From Micropterix aruncella (Eukaryota > Arthropoda > Insecta > Lepidoptera > Micropterigidae): 64,000 nt of DNA. The DNA lies in contig OX155951.1 of NCBI GenBank assembly GCA_944548615.1, positions 18,696,789 to 18,760,788 of the forward strand. Reading direction: 5' to 3'. Below, in pieces: positions 1-13,735 of the stretch (positions are counted from its first letter, which is position 1; each line of letters opens with the position of its first letter). The translations under genes and the position numbers were made by a program. Below the pieces are notes generated by a model that ran no database searches, was not told the origin of the DNA, and was given only the letters and a program-made list of their open reading frames with translations.

Positions 1-82
1 GGTCACCACAGACCAGATAAGTGCCCTTTCATTATTTTATCATTTCATTTATTTAGTGATAAACATAATTTCAATTTGAAAA

Positions 83-292
<210 letters not shown>

Positions 293-580
293 TTATATTT
301 GATAAGGTTTGTAAAGAAATCCGTTTATAGGATGATGTTTTTATTTAAAATAAAATTAGTAAAAGCTACTTAAAAAGTAGCGAAGGAAATCCCAGCTTGT
401 ATTGGGAAATGCTTATGTTTGAATGAGATGGATGTGCACGACTTTCGACGGTGCAATGTAAGTTCAAAGGTCCTTTTGCAGTCGACTAACGATCACTATT
501 CATCCATATATCTCATAAATAGGGCTTATCCTTATGCAACACAAAATGCCTTCAATTGAGACGAATTAAGCGAAAAAATA

Positions 581-905
<325 letters not shown>

Positions 906-2460
906 GTTATTTATCAAGACAAGTCACCGGTTCACAAGTCGCATGCTACAATGAGTACGCTGAAGGAATGCGACTGCGATGTTTTCACCCACCCTATTTT
1001 CTCGTCCTAACACTGAAGAAAGAGCTCAAATTCAAACGATTTACGTCCAATGAAAATGTGTTCATATCGCTTTTTTCCGGTAAAAATCTTCAACGGTACT
1101 TTGACGGTAAAAATCCTAAATGGTATTTCCATGGGATCAAAGCACAAAAGAAACAATATAATATATAAAAATAAAATCATTTCCTCGCACTGTTATCCCG
1201 ATAATTTTTCAAACACTCAGTGTATGTATGTAATCAATAGCACTGTGAATATCCCAGTTGAATGTAATTCGTTCATTCGTCCGAATTACACATTTCCATT
1301 TAAAGTTACACGAAGCTAGTCCGATGCAAATGAGATGTAGGAAATTACAGGCTTGCAGCAACGAAATTACCATTTCTGACTATTGCGCTCCATTTCAAAA
1401 CGATTATTAAAGTTATCGCTGAATATTGCGGGAAAATCTATTCTAGTTGAGAATATAGGTTTCAGATATTATTTTATTTTATTAACCTTTTTTTCATGTC
1501 ATGTATGTGTGCTTGCATTTCTGTGTAGGTGTCTTTAAATTTGCTATAGCTGTAGTAGTATAACTTCGTTGATCAGAGCTGACGCTTCCAAAGACAAACG
1601 TTCCGTTATGATCATGACCAACCCTTGGTAGGAGTGAAACCACAAGAAGACGTCTATAAAGTTACGAGCAGCGCTTACGACTTTCCAGCTTTCGAGCGTC
1701 CGCAGCGTCTACCCTATAACGACAGTGATAATAGCCTTGCGCTGCTCTCAAAACTGCCCATTAAAAACTCTAATAAGGGAGGCGAGAGCTAGTTGATGGT
1801 GCGGAATTGTCGACGTTGCTTTATCGCATCCGATTCGAGACATAAAGCCACGCTTGGACAGATAGTAGTCGGAGAGCTCGTTGCAGGTGGGCACCTGCAG
1901 TCTTCTGTTATTTAGTTACTTAGGCGAAGCTGCCAGTGTTTCCGTTACGTTCAAAGAACACTCATATTCTCTAAGAGAGCATCCCTAATTATCAAAATAC
2001 AGATCGAACCTTCTACCCGTCTGCACAGACGCAAACACCAAAAGGACAAAGACAAATCAAATGAGGTAACCCAAATCAATTGAGGAGACCATTATCACAG
2101 ATTCTTAGACATCTTCTCTCATATAAAACTGTTGTGCCTTGAACGCTAATTTGACTCTTAGGAATTAAAAAATCACAAGGAGAGATATGATGTAAATTTA
2201 AGGTGACTGTTGTAACACTAAAATCCGTTTTGATATTGAAATGCTCCATTGGCTAAACTGCTGTACAGCCGATGCAGCATGATAAGGCGCATTATCGGGA
2301 TAAAGAATCCAGATATAAGCAGTCTATGAACAGACATGGAGTACTTATTTTCGAAGTCTTTCTAAAATTGTCACAGATAATCTTCGATCGAATCGTAACG
2401 ATTTCACCCACCCTGGCAGTGTTGACGTCTGTCCGTAAGGTTGATGTTCATCCACTGCGG
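906..2460. other. intron, mostly featureless; possible mariner relic near 1020-1160
   Basis: No gene is supported here. Plus-strand bases about 1038-1150 read KRFTSNENVF, then about 30 residues later WYFHGIKA. This order matches the KRFTSNEEVI ... GIKxLEKR end of mariner transposases, so a very decayed mariner tail is possible. The stretch 1560-2010 is GC-richer than its surroundings but shows no recognisable frame. Confidence 0.4.
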
Positions 2461-2466
2461 TCTTGT

Positions 2467-2560
2467 TTTGTTTCGTTTGTTTCTACTCTTTATTGTGAAA
2501 TTTCCCAATTTGCGACTTTATTGTCATTAGACAATCTCTTGCAACCAACCCGAGTGTTCG
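2467..2560 (+). repeat. dispersed repeat family Q, copy 1
   Basis: This stretch shares an ordered set of blocks with 26565-26665 (plus) and 13640-13735 (minus): TTTATTGTGAAATTTC, a variable segment, GACAATCTCTT, then CCAACCAACCC. Copies are diverged. The family is unidentified; it may be one end of a MITE or SINE. Confidence 0.7.
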
Positions 2561-3687
2561 TCTTTAACATTTGGTCAGCCTTTACAAAACATTTTACGCC
2601 AACTAAAAGTTTGAGCTCTTGACATAACCTCATTTCCAAAAGCCTTCTGAAGCTTACCGTCAGTTGTCGTCGCATTCTCATTAACATAAAAATACCATTG
2701 CGCAATATTTCGCGACTTCATTACCATGATGTGACACAAAACACGTGCGACTTATTACACCACTTTTCAAGACTAAGAGGTTGCACGGTTGTGCCGCTTG
2801 GACTATTAGTGGCGGGAACATGACAGTCAAATATGGAGTAACTATGACGACAGCAATGTTGCCACAGTTCTCTAAACAAAATCAGTATTATTACTTTTTG
2901 GTCGCACCTGGTATAATTCAGGACATGCATAATCATTTTTCTCATAAAAATAAACATTACATATTTTTATAAAAATGAGGTATGGATTCCTGCAGTGAGC
3001 TCTATGACTGAAAACAGATAGAGGAATGGTCAGCAGCCAACTAAAGCTTTATGTATCGTTCGAACGGAAAAGAATATCCACCGCCAATGAAGTCGTCTTC
3101 ATTTTATTGCCTTTAGTAAAGATCCACCGGCGAAACAATGGTGGCGTGGAATTGATTATCTAGGTTTGATTGGTAGACGATAATTCAATAAAAGAAATAC
3201 ACAATGCCCTACGTAAAATGATATCGAAGGTAATAAATATTGTGAATACCACGGACAAAATTGTAGGGCGAAACGTATTCGGGATGGCTCGTCAATATCG
3301 CATTCCAATATAAAAATAGAAAGGGAAACCTCCTCCCTCAGGCGACTAGTGTAAAAGTATATCCCTGTACCAATGGAGGAGCGTCAAATCCAGCTGGAAC
3401 GGACGGCCAATCAGAACTTTCTGCACGTAATGAAACTAAACTGACGGCTGACATGGAATCAATTTAATATAAATTTTGCGACACTAAATCAATATACCTT
3501 CAGTATTAGGGATCGAAGCGGTGACACATGATATGGGTAAATAAGTTCGGTATAGGGTATACGTGTGTAGGTATGCGTGCATATAATAATTAATAGATGG
3601 TGATACTTGAGGAGGGAGCATAATCAGATCATTTGGGATTACATTCGTGTTCCTTGTAATACTAAAAATGAAAATAACTATACTTAC
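2561..3687. other. intron downstream of the last C1a exon
   Basis: Intron sequence with no supported gene. Minus-strand frames around 2490-2957 are short and unlike any family I know. Confidence 0.5.
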
Positions 3688-3826
3688 AGGTTTTAAAACC
3701 TTTGTTATGAAGAATGTTTTAATTCCTGCCTGCCGCAGAGACTCCTCCCTCTTTTCTCCATGAGCTGGCTCCACTTCGAAGGCACCGTTCAAGAAGCCCA
3801 GAGTCACCTCAGAGATGTGCACTTTT
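3688..3826 (-). CDS. adenylate cyclase C1a, last exon of the domain
   Basis: This 139-bp exon follows a TTTCTATAG acceptor. Its first base completes the Gly codon of the preceding exon; it then reads KVHISEVTLGFLNG, then FEVEPAHGEKREE, and ends ITKVLKP at a phase-0 GTAAGTAT donor. This is the terminal C1a subsegment (V/I-HIS, then E-V-E-P, then IKTFFI) of membrane cyclases. Open frame continues into both introns for a few codons but the family stops matching exactly at the splice sites, so I place the boundaries there. The next exon (C1b) would lie left of this and was not recognised. Confidence 0.96.
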
Positions 3827-4516
3827 CTATAGAAACAAAAACGCAAAACGTAAAATAGTGACAATTCTTGTTAGGGGAAGGATGGCCTAGGTGGTTCAGT
3901 CAAGTAAAGTGGCCACCGTGACTTTCCGATCGAGCTAAGTGTCGCCCTCTGTTGTCATTAGTTAGAAACGGGGTTGGACAGTTGTAATATCTATGTATGT
4001 TGAAATGGCGACGTGATCGCCGCACTGAGAAATATTTTATTAAGAGAGCGTGATTTTTGTGGTTGCTGATCGTAAGCATTCCACTGACTAAATTGTTATC
4101 TTTATTCTAAGTCAAATGTTTTTCGTATCGTTTATTTTAGCTTTAAAACGTTTTGTTTAGTAGGTGACTGATGCGGGATTTCAAACGACATAGCGTGAAC
4201 GTTTTTTTTTTGTTTTGAGTCGATTTGGGTAAATTGACCCACTGCACGGGGAGGTAAAGTGGACTACCGTGACCACTTTCTTTTCATCAGCAAATACCAA
4301 ACGTAGGTATTTATTTTTGTTTAAGGTTTGCCGAACCGATACGTTAAGCGGAGTACACAGCAGCCAAATGATACTTAACTAGGCACCTCAACAATGGATC
4401 CAGAGCCAAAAACATAATTTGCAGTAGTATCTTCTAAGAACATTTATCCCTTTCCCGAAATTATGGCTAGAGAATAAAAAGGGGCGTGCAGTAATTCTAA
4501 CTAGAAGCCCGTATAC
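3827..4516. other. intron with short GTAAAGTGG motif repeats
   Basis: No gene is seen. A GTAAAGTGG motif occurs near 3904 and 4254, each followed by a GTGAC block, and again at 5441 where it forms a small hairpin with CCACTTTAC. These may be remnants of one small element. Confidence 0.4.
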
Positions 4517-4748
<232 letters not shown>

Positions 4749-5004
4749 TTATTTTATTTATTTTATTTTATTCTGGAACCAAACAGAACTACATACAATG
4801 CAATAAAAACCTATTTAAAAGTGACAAAAATCCATTAATGTGATTCCGAATATAAAGTATACAAAATAAACGCAATATAATTTTATATTGTTTCCGCTTG
4901 AGAATGGGGGGAATCAGGATGGGAAGTGAGGTGAAAGGGAGAGACAAAATAGATAAAAATATATTATGTATGTATATAAATATATTTATATTTAATTTTA
5001 GGTA

Positions 5005-6129
<1,125 letters not shown>

Positions 6130-7380
6130 TAAAAATACCATTACATAAGGAACATTAAACTGGTTTTTAAAAAATATGCACAAATAGCGGACTTATCACT
6201 ATAATTGAAAAATTGGAAAGGGTAACGGCGATAAAACGGCACCCCGCAGAACGTCCGCTGTAAGCTCGACCAGGTCCGATTTACCGTAGGCAGTTTCAAC
6301 ACACTGGCGGCGTCCACGTAAGGCGGAGTCAAACTATGTAATTACCCGTGCAGAGAAATTGCGAATACGCAGCCGTTCAAGAAAAAGCTCAAAGTCAACT
6401 GAGTTAAATGCGCCACTGAAATCAATCAAAAACAGAATGGTAAGTTTGATGCCATTTACAGCGTATCTAATGTCATCAATGACTTTAACAAGAAAGGTGG
6501 TGGTGTTGTGACTTGGGCGGAAGACAGACTGTAGGCGATCGAGCTGGTTGCTATACGTAAGAAATTAATAAATTCAGAGTAATCTGCGTATTTCAACACT
6601 TTTGAAAAGATAGACTTGAACGATATCAGCCCTAACTCTTTTCCAATTGTGGGACTGGTGTTTTTGGAAGAGGGATAAAAAACCAATATTTCGGTAAATA
6701 GACTTAGTGAGACAAGAATTTATGAGATGAGTGAGTGTTTGGCAGACTTACTTCTAAAATGGGAAAAATCAGGTCTTTGTTAAAGTCGTCACACCCAAAT
6801 GCTTTCCTCTTGATTCCTTTGAAAATGCGCCTGATTTAAGGTTGAGAATTATATTAGAATGTAAGCTGGAGCCCGCTGGAGATTATGTGATAAATTACTT
6901 TATTAATGGTGACTTCAGTAAAATTACTTTATTAATGGTGTTAAACTTAAAGGGCGATTGTTTAAAATGAATACCAAGGGTATTCGGATCGGGACGGATC
7001 GATACTTGGTTCCGCAACACTGTGACTTGATTTACCTACAACAATAGTATTTAGGAAATTCCATGCACCTTTTGCAGTAGCAAGTATTTGCTCATGCTTA
7101 TACTTTCTTAGCATTACGGCAAAGATGCCTACAGCGATTTTTCAGTAGCCTAAATGAATTCCATGTAGCTTCAGAAAGAACAGATTTGTCCTTTGTTTTT
7201 AAACTGTCCCTCCATGAGGTTTTTAATGTCCTTTTTAATCCATGGCCAGAAACGATTTTTGAGAAGGATACTTTTGTTCGGAGCATGTTTGTCATGATAT
7301 GATAATTTTATTGTGCATATTAACCGTTTCTTCTGCCGTCGATTATTTGTTAACCAAAATCCATGCTGTTTCGTTGGCAT
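6130..7380 (-). pseudogene. LINE reverse transcriptase relic (jockey/CR1-like)
   Basis: Read on the minus strand across several frames. The order is a linker with HAPNKSILLKNRFWPWIKKD (about 7295-7190), then RLQSVFRPSHNTTTFLV, LTILFLIDFSGAFNSVDFE (the catalytic D of reverse transcriptase motif A), LFLERLRIRNF and GAVLSPL (motif B, near 6230). This is the usual layout of a non-LTR retrotransposon between endonuclease and palm. Many stops and frameshifts make it dead. The endonuclease piece at 8076-8351 lies on the same strand in the expected upstream position, so both are probably one element split by later sequence. Confidence 0.85.
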
Positions 7381-7706
7381 CCTGGATGAGACAGCATAAT
7401 TAATGGACTTGAGATCGTTATACTATATTAGGTTCATATTTATTTTATTTATTTAAAGTAAAGCATAAGGTTTATAATTATTCGTTCTTGGACCAATAGC
7501 AAAAAAACAGAGCACACTGCAGTATCTTGATCACTCTGTCAACACCGCATAACTAGGCCTAGGCCTGTACTAAGCCAGGCGTGCCCGAATTTATTTATTT
7601 TTACCTTTACATACGTTTAGATTTATTTTTTTTAAATAAACGAATTTAAGTTACGGCGTAAGTATTTAGGAAATCATAAAGTATCATTAGAAAAAAAACA
7701 TTAAAG

Positions 7707-7872
7707 ATGGGATTAATTCAGAGTTTTTAAAAAGAGGGATTAATTTAGAGTACTAGTTTAAAATTAATTTAGAGTTGTCTCTAATTAATTTAGAGTTGTC
7801 ACTAATTAATTTAGAGTTTTCACTAATTAGTTTAGAGTTTTCAAAAAGAGGGATTAATTTAGAGTACTGGTT
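7707..7872. repeat. short tandem repeat with ATTAATTTAGAG core
   Basis: Seven spaced copies of ATTAATTTAGAG (some with one change), mostly 20-28 bases apart. The outer copies are followed by a TACTRGTTTA block and the inner ones by TTGTCTCT or TTTTCACT. It separates the endonuclease and reverse transcriptase parts of the LINE relic. Confidence 0.9.
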
Positions 7873-8075
7873 TACAATAGTCAAAAGTATGCAAATATAA
7901 TAAATATCTCAAATATGATTCTAAAATTATCATAAAGTGTTAGTAAAAATATAAAATATAGTGAAAAATAAAAATGACATCATCAATAGTCAAGCAATAT
8001 AAGTTTAAGTCTTATTCAGAACTATAAAATAAAATAATATACAAATATGTCCTAAAATACTAAAAATATTTTTTT

Positions 8076-8351
8076 TTAAAATGGAGGAGGAACCGTGAAG
8101 GAGGTAAAACCGTGGAGGAAATTAAGGGCTGCGAATTTTAAATGAGACGTATAGGAAGTCACGGTGAGAGATATCGGGTATAGTATACCGTCCAAAGCTT
8201 TAATCCTATTCCGAGAGAACGTCAAAATTAGGTCGAGTAGGGAGTGAGATGATTTGACATGATGGGAGGCTTGAAGAGGAAACAAGTTAAGATTTGTCGA
8301 AGAGATTATTTGGAGAAGTTTAGAGGACCTGTAATTGATTTTCAGAAGCAC
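8076..8351 (-). pseudogene. LINE endonuclease fragment
   Basis: A 91-codon open stretch contains QASHHVKSSHSLLDLILTFS and later ISLTVTSYTSHLKF. This fits the C-terminal part of the apurinic-like endonuclease of non-LTR elements, where SLLDLILTS and then SDHxxI/L are typical. The expected SDH is replaced, and both ends are truncated. It is most likely the 5' part of the LINE relic at 6130-7380. Confidence 0.65.
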
Positions 8352-8670
8352 CCCTAGCTATTTCTCCCAGCATTACCATAACAATAAATTTGAATAGGCA
8401 ACATCGCTCCAATGATAATTTTAATCCTTGGCAACACTGTGTACGGTTTTAATCTCGCCCATCCGTACAAACCCGTTGGGGGGCGAAATCAAAGCAAATA
8501 TACGAAATCAGTCTCATACCCTCGAAGCTATCATCAAGAGAATATAAGATAGGCCCTTTCTAAGATTTTTATGTAGACAATATTAATATTTATATTTTTT
8601 TAATTAATAATGGGTACATTTTATTTTATTTTTATTTTTTAATTGTAAATACACAGCGTTATGAATATTA

Positions 8671-8954
8671 TTAATAGGATAGAAAACGAATTTACCGCGT
8701 GAAATTTGTAGCACCCGACGTTTCGGTGACGTTGCAGCCGCCGTTGTCCAGGGTAGACTGAAGAGCTGTCAATCCGTTTTTTGCGGGTAGGCCGCATACC
8801 GCTTCCGCCACTGCGCAGGTTATAACGGTGGCGGGGGGGCCGGGCTTGGAGCGCGGGAATTTTGAAAATCCGTCTTGCACACAACACTCACTGTACCCTG
8901 TTTTACGTCTTTGCGTTCGGCGTTCGGCGGCGGGAACATTTTAAGAAGAGGGTT
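8671..8954 (-). repeat. Penelope-like 3' region with hammerhead-like motif, copy A
   Basis: This follows the stop of the Penelope-type protein on the minus strand. It contains CCCTGGACAACGGCGGC, the GAAACGTC box at 8717-8724 (plus strand GACGTTTC), then the shared terminal motif CGGTAAATTCGTTTTC. The arrangement stem I (TACCC/GGGTG), box, stem II, GAAACGTC resembles the hammerhead ribozymes known in Penelope-like elements, but the CUGANGA box is not canonical. Four related copies occur in the window. Confidence 0.75.
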
Positions 8955-9963
8955 CTACGTAGAAGAGAGTTTGTAACCGTCGTCTCTGTTAAATTTCGGG
9001 GTTCTTCTTATTTCAATGGCTTCCCGGATCATACGAGGAAAGTAGAATTGTTCTTTGGATAGCACAATGGGATTTTGAAACTGCATCCAGTGGTTACTTC
9101 TGCTATCCAATATATGTTCGCAGATCGCCGATTTTTCTCGCTGAACGTTTTTAACAGCTTTGATGTGTTCTGACAGTCGCGTGGCTATGGGCCGTTTCGT
9201 TTGTCCAACGTAGGCTAGACCGCAACTGCATTCGACTTTATACACACCCGGGGTTTGCAGTGGTATTACATCCTTTACAGGCCTCAAAAATCGAGCTATA
9301 TTTTGGGACGGTTTGAAGGTCGTTTTTATATCGAATCTGTTTAGCATCTTATTTATTCGATCTGTCACGCCCTTGACGTATGGTAAGAATGCTCTTGATC
9401 TGCTCGGTTTCTGAGTTTCGTCTGTATTAGATCGTGTGCGTGTCTCGTGATATTTTCCGTATCGATTTTTCCTAAGGATATCATTGACATGTTCCATCTC
9501 CTTCGGAAAATGCTCAGAGTCGCATAGATCGCGTGCTCGATTCACGAGCGACGTTTGCACTGAACGTAGATGGTAGGGATGATGGTGTGAGCTTGCATGT
9601 AAATATCTGTCCGTATGTGTGGGCTTCCGATATACCGTATGTCCGAGAGTATTGTCACTTCTCCTCGTCACTTTGACATCCAAAAATGGTAGGGAGCCGT
9701 CCTTCTCTACTTCATATATGAATCTGATTTTTGGGTGTATGGAGTTTAGATGACCCAGGAATTCATTCACCGTTTGAATGTTGCCTTTTAGGATGCAGAA
9801 GGTATCATCCACGTAGCGAAGCCAAGACTGGTCTTAATTTTGGAGGTTTTTATGGCTAATTCCTCAAAATGTTCCATATATAAGTCGCTAACTATCGGCG
9901 ATACAGGGTATCCCATTGCTACTCCGTCGATTTGTTTGTAATAATCGCCACTCCATAGAAAGT
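8955..9963 (-). pseudogene. Penelope-like element: reverse transcriptase C-terminus and GIY-YIG endonuclease
   Basis: Minus-strand reading gives CYFLWSGDYYKQIDGVAMGY and PVSPIVSDLYMEHFEELAI (reverse transcriptase motif B region; family usually GVAMGSPLSP), then WLRYVDDTFCIL, the catalytic YVDD. A 1-base frameshift near 9828 separates these two parts; downstream a 285-codon frame is intact. It carries the thumb and then a GIY-YIG endonuclease with GVYKVECSCGLAYVGQTKRP and RLSEH. Such elements insert by target-primed reverse transcription, and the pairing of these two domains is specific to them. The element is 5'-truncated near 9963 and frameshifted, so inactive, but the endonuclease half is open and looks young. 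Confidence 0.93.
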
Positions 9964-11507
9964 AGCAGGATGACAGGCAATGTTATCATGTTATGAATAT
10001 TGTTCACTGTTATATACGCATTATTGTTAGGGACATAAATATTGACATTATATAGAGTATTCGAATAAGGGCGGGTCGATGTTGACAGTCTGTGGTGACC
10101 GCTGTTGTTTATTATTCAGTCGCTGATGCCAAATCACCATGGCAAGTTACACAATTGAGCAGCACTTTAAAATGTTATTATCGAAATGAGTGTTCGTTAG
10201 TGCATAGTTATCTCTTGGAGGTGGCGTGAATTCGCCACCAAGATCGTGCGATTTGACCCCTCTAGACTTTTCTTGTGGGATTTTCTGAAGTCGCAGATTT
10301 ATTCCAATAAGTCGCAATCGACCAATACCCTCAAAGTCAACAAAACCCAAGTCATCGCTCAAATTCAGTCGGATACTATGGCAGTCATTGAAAATTGGAC
10401 CTCTCGGATTCGTAGTACCGTGCGAAGCCGCAGCGGACATTTGAACGATGTCATATTCCATACATAATGGCATACAAATAAAAGTAGAATTTCTTCAATA
10501 CTTCACACACGGAATGTTTTATTGGACAGACTGTCAAAATCCGATATGTATAGGATATGTCCGATACGTCTCATAATATCGTGCGATAATGACGTCTTTT
10601 ACTATCGATAAGTAAACGGCTACATTCTAGCAAGACAACTGACGGCTTTTGCGTTTTGGTAGTCAGACTGCTCCAGAAATGCACCGAGTATATCACTACC
10701 CGAAACGCAACGACTTGTGACGTGCCTGCAATGGATTTACGGAGTTTTGCTCCAGATATTATCAAGCATAGCATAGCGTCTTTACGATATCGTGTCCTTG
10801 CTTGATCATTATTTTGGTTAGGGGTTATTTGAGAAGCGTACGTATATATTTTATTCTCAGTACGTGTACCTAATATATTTTGTTTTCATTGAAGTCATTA
10901 TGAAGAAAAATAACTGGCAGGAACATGTTTATTCCGCTTCGGCACTAGTTTTATTTGGACATATTTTTCGTACAAGCGAGGGACCATCTTATTTATTCTT
11001 ATATCACCTTTCGATGCCCGTTAAAGTTCTACGAAGCGAACCAAAGTTGAACTCGGCTTGGGCGATGTGAAACGTACAACTTCGACCGATGGCAAACATT
11101 TCCCAGACCCGGGATTTAATTTGTTCTAAAAGGAATGCACTGCACAGTCTATATTTAGGAGGAAACCACAGCTACGAGTAAATCTAGCTATAAAACCCGG
11201 CAAAAGCTTCATTTCGCAAATTATTATATTGGAGTGGAAGTTAGATAGAAATTCTTTATTGCACAACTTCATAACTCTCTAATTTACGCATTGGAAATGC
11301 GTAAATTAATTAACGAACATAATTCTTTATGCACACCTTTACACACTCCTTTGGAAATTATAACAATATTGTTTCTTTAATCCTCCAACCGGGGCCGATT
11401 TTCCTATTTTTTATATAAAATCGCCGGGTAATTTAATTATACAGGTCGTAAACTTGTCTGTTCCCGTCAGGCGTGCGACTTGAGAACGTGGAAAATGCGA
11501 CTCTCGA
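9964..11507. other. intron, no gene supported
   Basis: A 108-codon minus-strand frame at 10147-10473 is partly GC-balanced and includes KSRGVKSHDLGGEF. I do not recognise it with confidence; it may be transposon debris. The remainder shows nothing clear. Confidence 0.35.
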
Positions 11508-12269
11508 TGTTACAGAGCAACAGTAGGGCGGTGTCGACTACAACGGGCGAACCCGTTACCCCTGGCTGGTGTAACGATATGGATCGTTCTTTCAGCAGTG
11601 GGATGAGCGTAGAAGACTTGGGGACAAAACAATCGACTGTCTAGTTCACCAGCAACCCGTTAGAGACCGACGCCTTACGGCGAGGCACCGGGAAAGGTAC
11701 CCAGCGGGCAGCCTCACCCCTTAACTACTAGTTTTGGCGGAATATCTCGGTCTGGAATTAACCTTAAGGATACCTCCGTCCTCCCAACTGGTTACGGGTC
11801 TGAAGTCGCTAACGTGTCCTCTACCAGTTGTATTACAGCGGTAATTCAGTTAGAATTTAACGCGGATCGAGGCGTTCTTTGCCCGTAGTGCCACACGGGA
11901 TCGAGTGGCCCCACGTCATTTCAAGAGTGGCATGACAACAGGTCAACATCCACGCCCGCTGCTTAGGAAACAGTGTATTTCCATAGTCTCCAGACCCCTT
12001 CAGCAATTAGTCAGATTGCACAACCGATTGGATTCGCCGACCGGTGCGCAAACCGCCCAGTGGCGCCGGGATGCAATCCCGCCGGGAGAAACCGGTCCAC
12101 CAGCTCTGAGGCCTGAGACACGGGAGTCTTACCCGGGGTAGCCTTCCACTCGAGGAGGCTTCTGAATAGGAGCTGAATCGTGAATTGAGCCGATCCGAGA
12201 ACAAAATGGATCTTGTGGCCCAAGCTGCACGATTTTTTTACTGTCTTTTACTGTTGCAGAGCAACGGTA
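11508..12269 (+). mobile_element. unnamed non-coding retroposon-like family, copy 1 (subfamily A)
   Basis: The element body is about 11526-12251. It is flanked by TGTTACAGAGCAACAGTA (11508-11525) and TGTTGCAGAGCAACGGTA (12252-12269), an 18-bp target-site duplication with 16 matches. The left end holds ACTACAACGGGCGAACCCGT, shared with copies 2 and 4. The interior is GC-rich and closely matches copy 3 up to AAGCTGCACGA, followed by a T-rich run. No protein family is recognised. A minus-strand 70-codon frame at 12011-12223 recurs in copy 3 with only a few changes, but base-level similarity alone could explain that. Orientation (plus) is arbitrary. Confidence 0.85.
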
Positions 12270-12626
12270 AAAGATTCGACGGGGAAGTAGCGCAGAGATT
12301 ATATGCAACTGCGGAACCGTATTGAAAGCGATGAACGTGCACGTACGCGTCGCCTGCGGTTGGAGGGTTAATGAAGTACTGATCCAAGTTAGAAAAATCT
12401 AATTTACTCCTCATTATCATAGAATTTTCGATATATTTATTTCATCTGAATCCTTTTTAATGGTTTTTACATTAATATAATAAATAATTTAAGAAGAAGA
12501 AAATTAAGTTATAATATCTCATAAGTATGAAAATGTCGCTCGGCCAGATCCTTTCCAAAATATCCAAAGGTAGGTTATGTAATTTGCACATAGTTTCTGT
12601 TACTACAATTTGACTTCAAAACTTAC

Positions 12627-12785
12627 CCGGCCATACCGCTGCTTTCCATTTTGTTTGCCAGCTCGACATCCTTTGAATAAACATCAAATTGCCACTGCCG
12701 TTGTCCCAAAACGCCCGCAAGTACAGCACCGGTGTGAATCCCGACTCGCATATCAACAGGAGAGTTCGTAGTCTGCTGAACGTAC
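12627..12785 (-). CDS. adenylate cyclase C1a, central exon
   Basis: This 159-bp exon runs from the last base of a Lys codon through [19 protein letters not shown] to SSGMAG, leaving two bases for the next exon. The acceptor reads ATCACCAG and the donor [15 protein letters not shown] and [20 protein letters not shown] are conserved core strands of C1a, including the D-V-Y/W-S segment near the purine pocket. A GC-rich foldback element starts about 220 bp from its acceptor side. Confidence 0.96.
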
Positions 12786-13005
12786 CTGGTGATAAAGGAA
12801 ATAAAGTCGATAAAATTTCAAATCATGAAAGATCTATATCAGAAGTGAAGTCGTCAGAGATATAGAAATATTGAAGCTTCAACAGAAGGTGACCGAAACT
12901 CGGACACTATCGGCAAGTTGCAGTATACCATTAAATATAAAAGGCAACATCTGTACGTCTGTGTGTCTGTCTATCCTAGTGTCCTGTATCTTTTTAGTCA
13001 TTCCC

Positions 13006-13421
13006 TTAAGCCGCGTTCCCACGGCGCGCTCTCTCGCAGGCCAAACCACGCCACGCCAAGCCTAGAGGTCGTGGGAACCGTCGCGCTTGCGCTGGTGTGT
13101 GGCTGGTTGTCCGATCCGTCGGGAGTCGGTAAGTTCAAAGGCGCGGCGCGGCGCGGCGAAAATGCGCCCGTCCCAACGACGGCCTTGGGCACGTGCGTCG
13201 GTTCTCACTCATTCATCCCCCATTCATTCACCATTCATTTCGTTTATGACCGTACGTATCTGCGGGCACATGATGGAGTGGTCGAACGAAAGATATTCTG
13301 CATCTGGCCGACGCACGCCGCGCGCCGTGGGAACGCCCGGCACTGGCCGCGCCCACCCACGGCAAGCATGGCAACGTTTGGCGCGGCCTGGCAGCTAACG
13401 GGCCGTGGGACCGCGCCATTA
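13006..13421. mobile_element. GC-rich MITE-like element with inverted ends and TTA target duplication
   Basis: The body (13009-13418) begins AGCCGCGTTCCCACGGC and ends with the near inverse of it, GCCGTGGGACCGCGCCA (14 of 17 matches). TTA occurs on both sides, the target duplication of PIF/Harbinger elements. The inside is strikingly GC-rich (GCGCGGCGCGGCGCGGC) against AT-rich flanks and contains an extra internal inverted CCGTGGGAACG. No transposase is encoded; long open frames across it are GC artefacts. Assignment to Harbinger rests on three bases and is tentative. Confidence 0.7.
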
Positions 13422-13639
13422 GCAAACCTATATTATGTAATTGTTGGCACTTTTAAGATTGTATATATGTTTTTTATATATAAGAATACCAAATAGTCTT
13501 TTTTATATTTAAATATATTGTTACTATTGGTTGCTGTATATTGTTTCGTATTACAGAACTATGCCTTAAGAACAATTACTAATCCTAACAAGATAAACAT
13601 TTACACAAATGTTACTCGCACATATACATACAAACACTC

Positions 13640-13735
13640 CATAGTAGGGTTGGTTGGAAGAGATTGTCGTATGATAATAAACCCCCCATTATGAAATTTC
13701 ACAATAAAGAAGAGAAACAAACTAGTGTGGACTAA
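13640..13735 (-). repeat. dispersed repeat family Q, copy 2
   Basis: Reverse complement reads TTTATTGTGAAATTTCATAA, then TTTATTATCATACGACAATC, then CCAACCAACCCTACTATGGA. It aligns with 26565-26665 and 2467-2560. Confidence 0.75.

Noticed and set aside
2490..2705. Minus-strand frame ending MRMRRQLT before GTAAGC, as a next cyclase exon
   Set aside because: It overlaps dispersed repeat Q and does not resemble the C1b region.
12918..13496. 192-codon and overlapping frames in a GC-rich segment
   Set aside because: Frames are open on both strands because stops are rare in GC-rich DNA; the segment is a foldback element with inverted ends.
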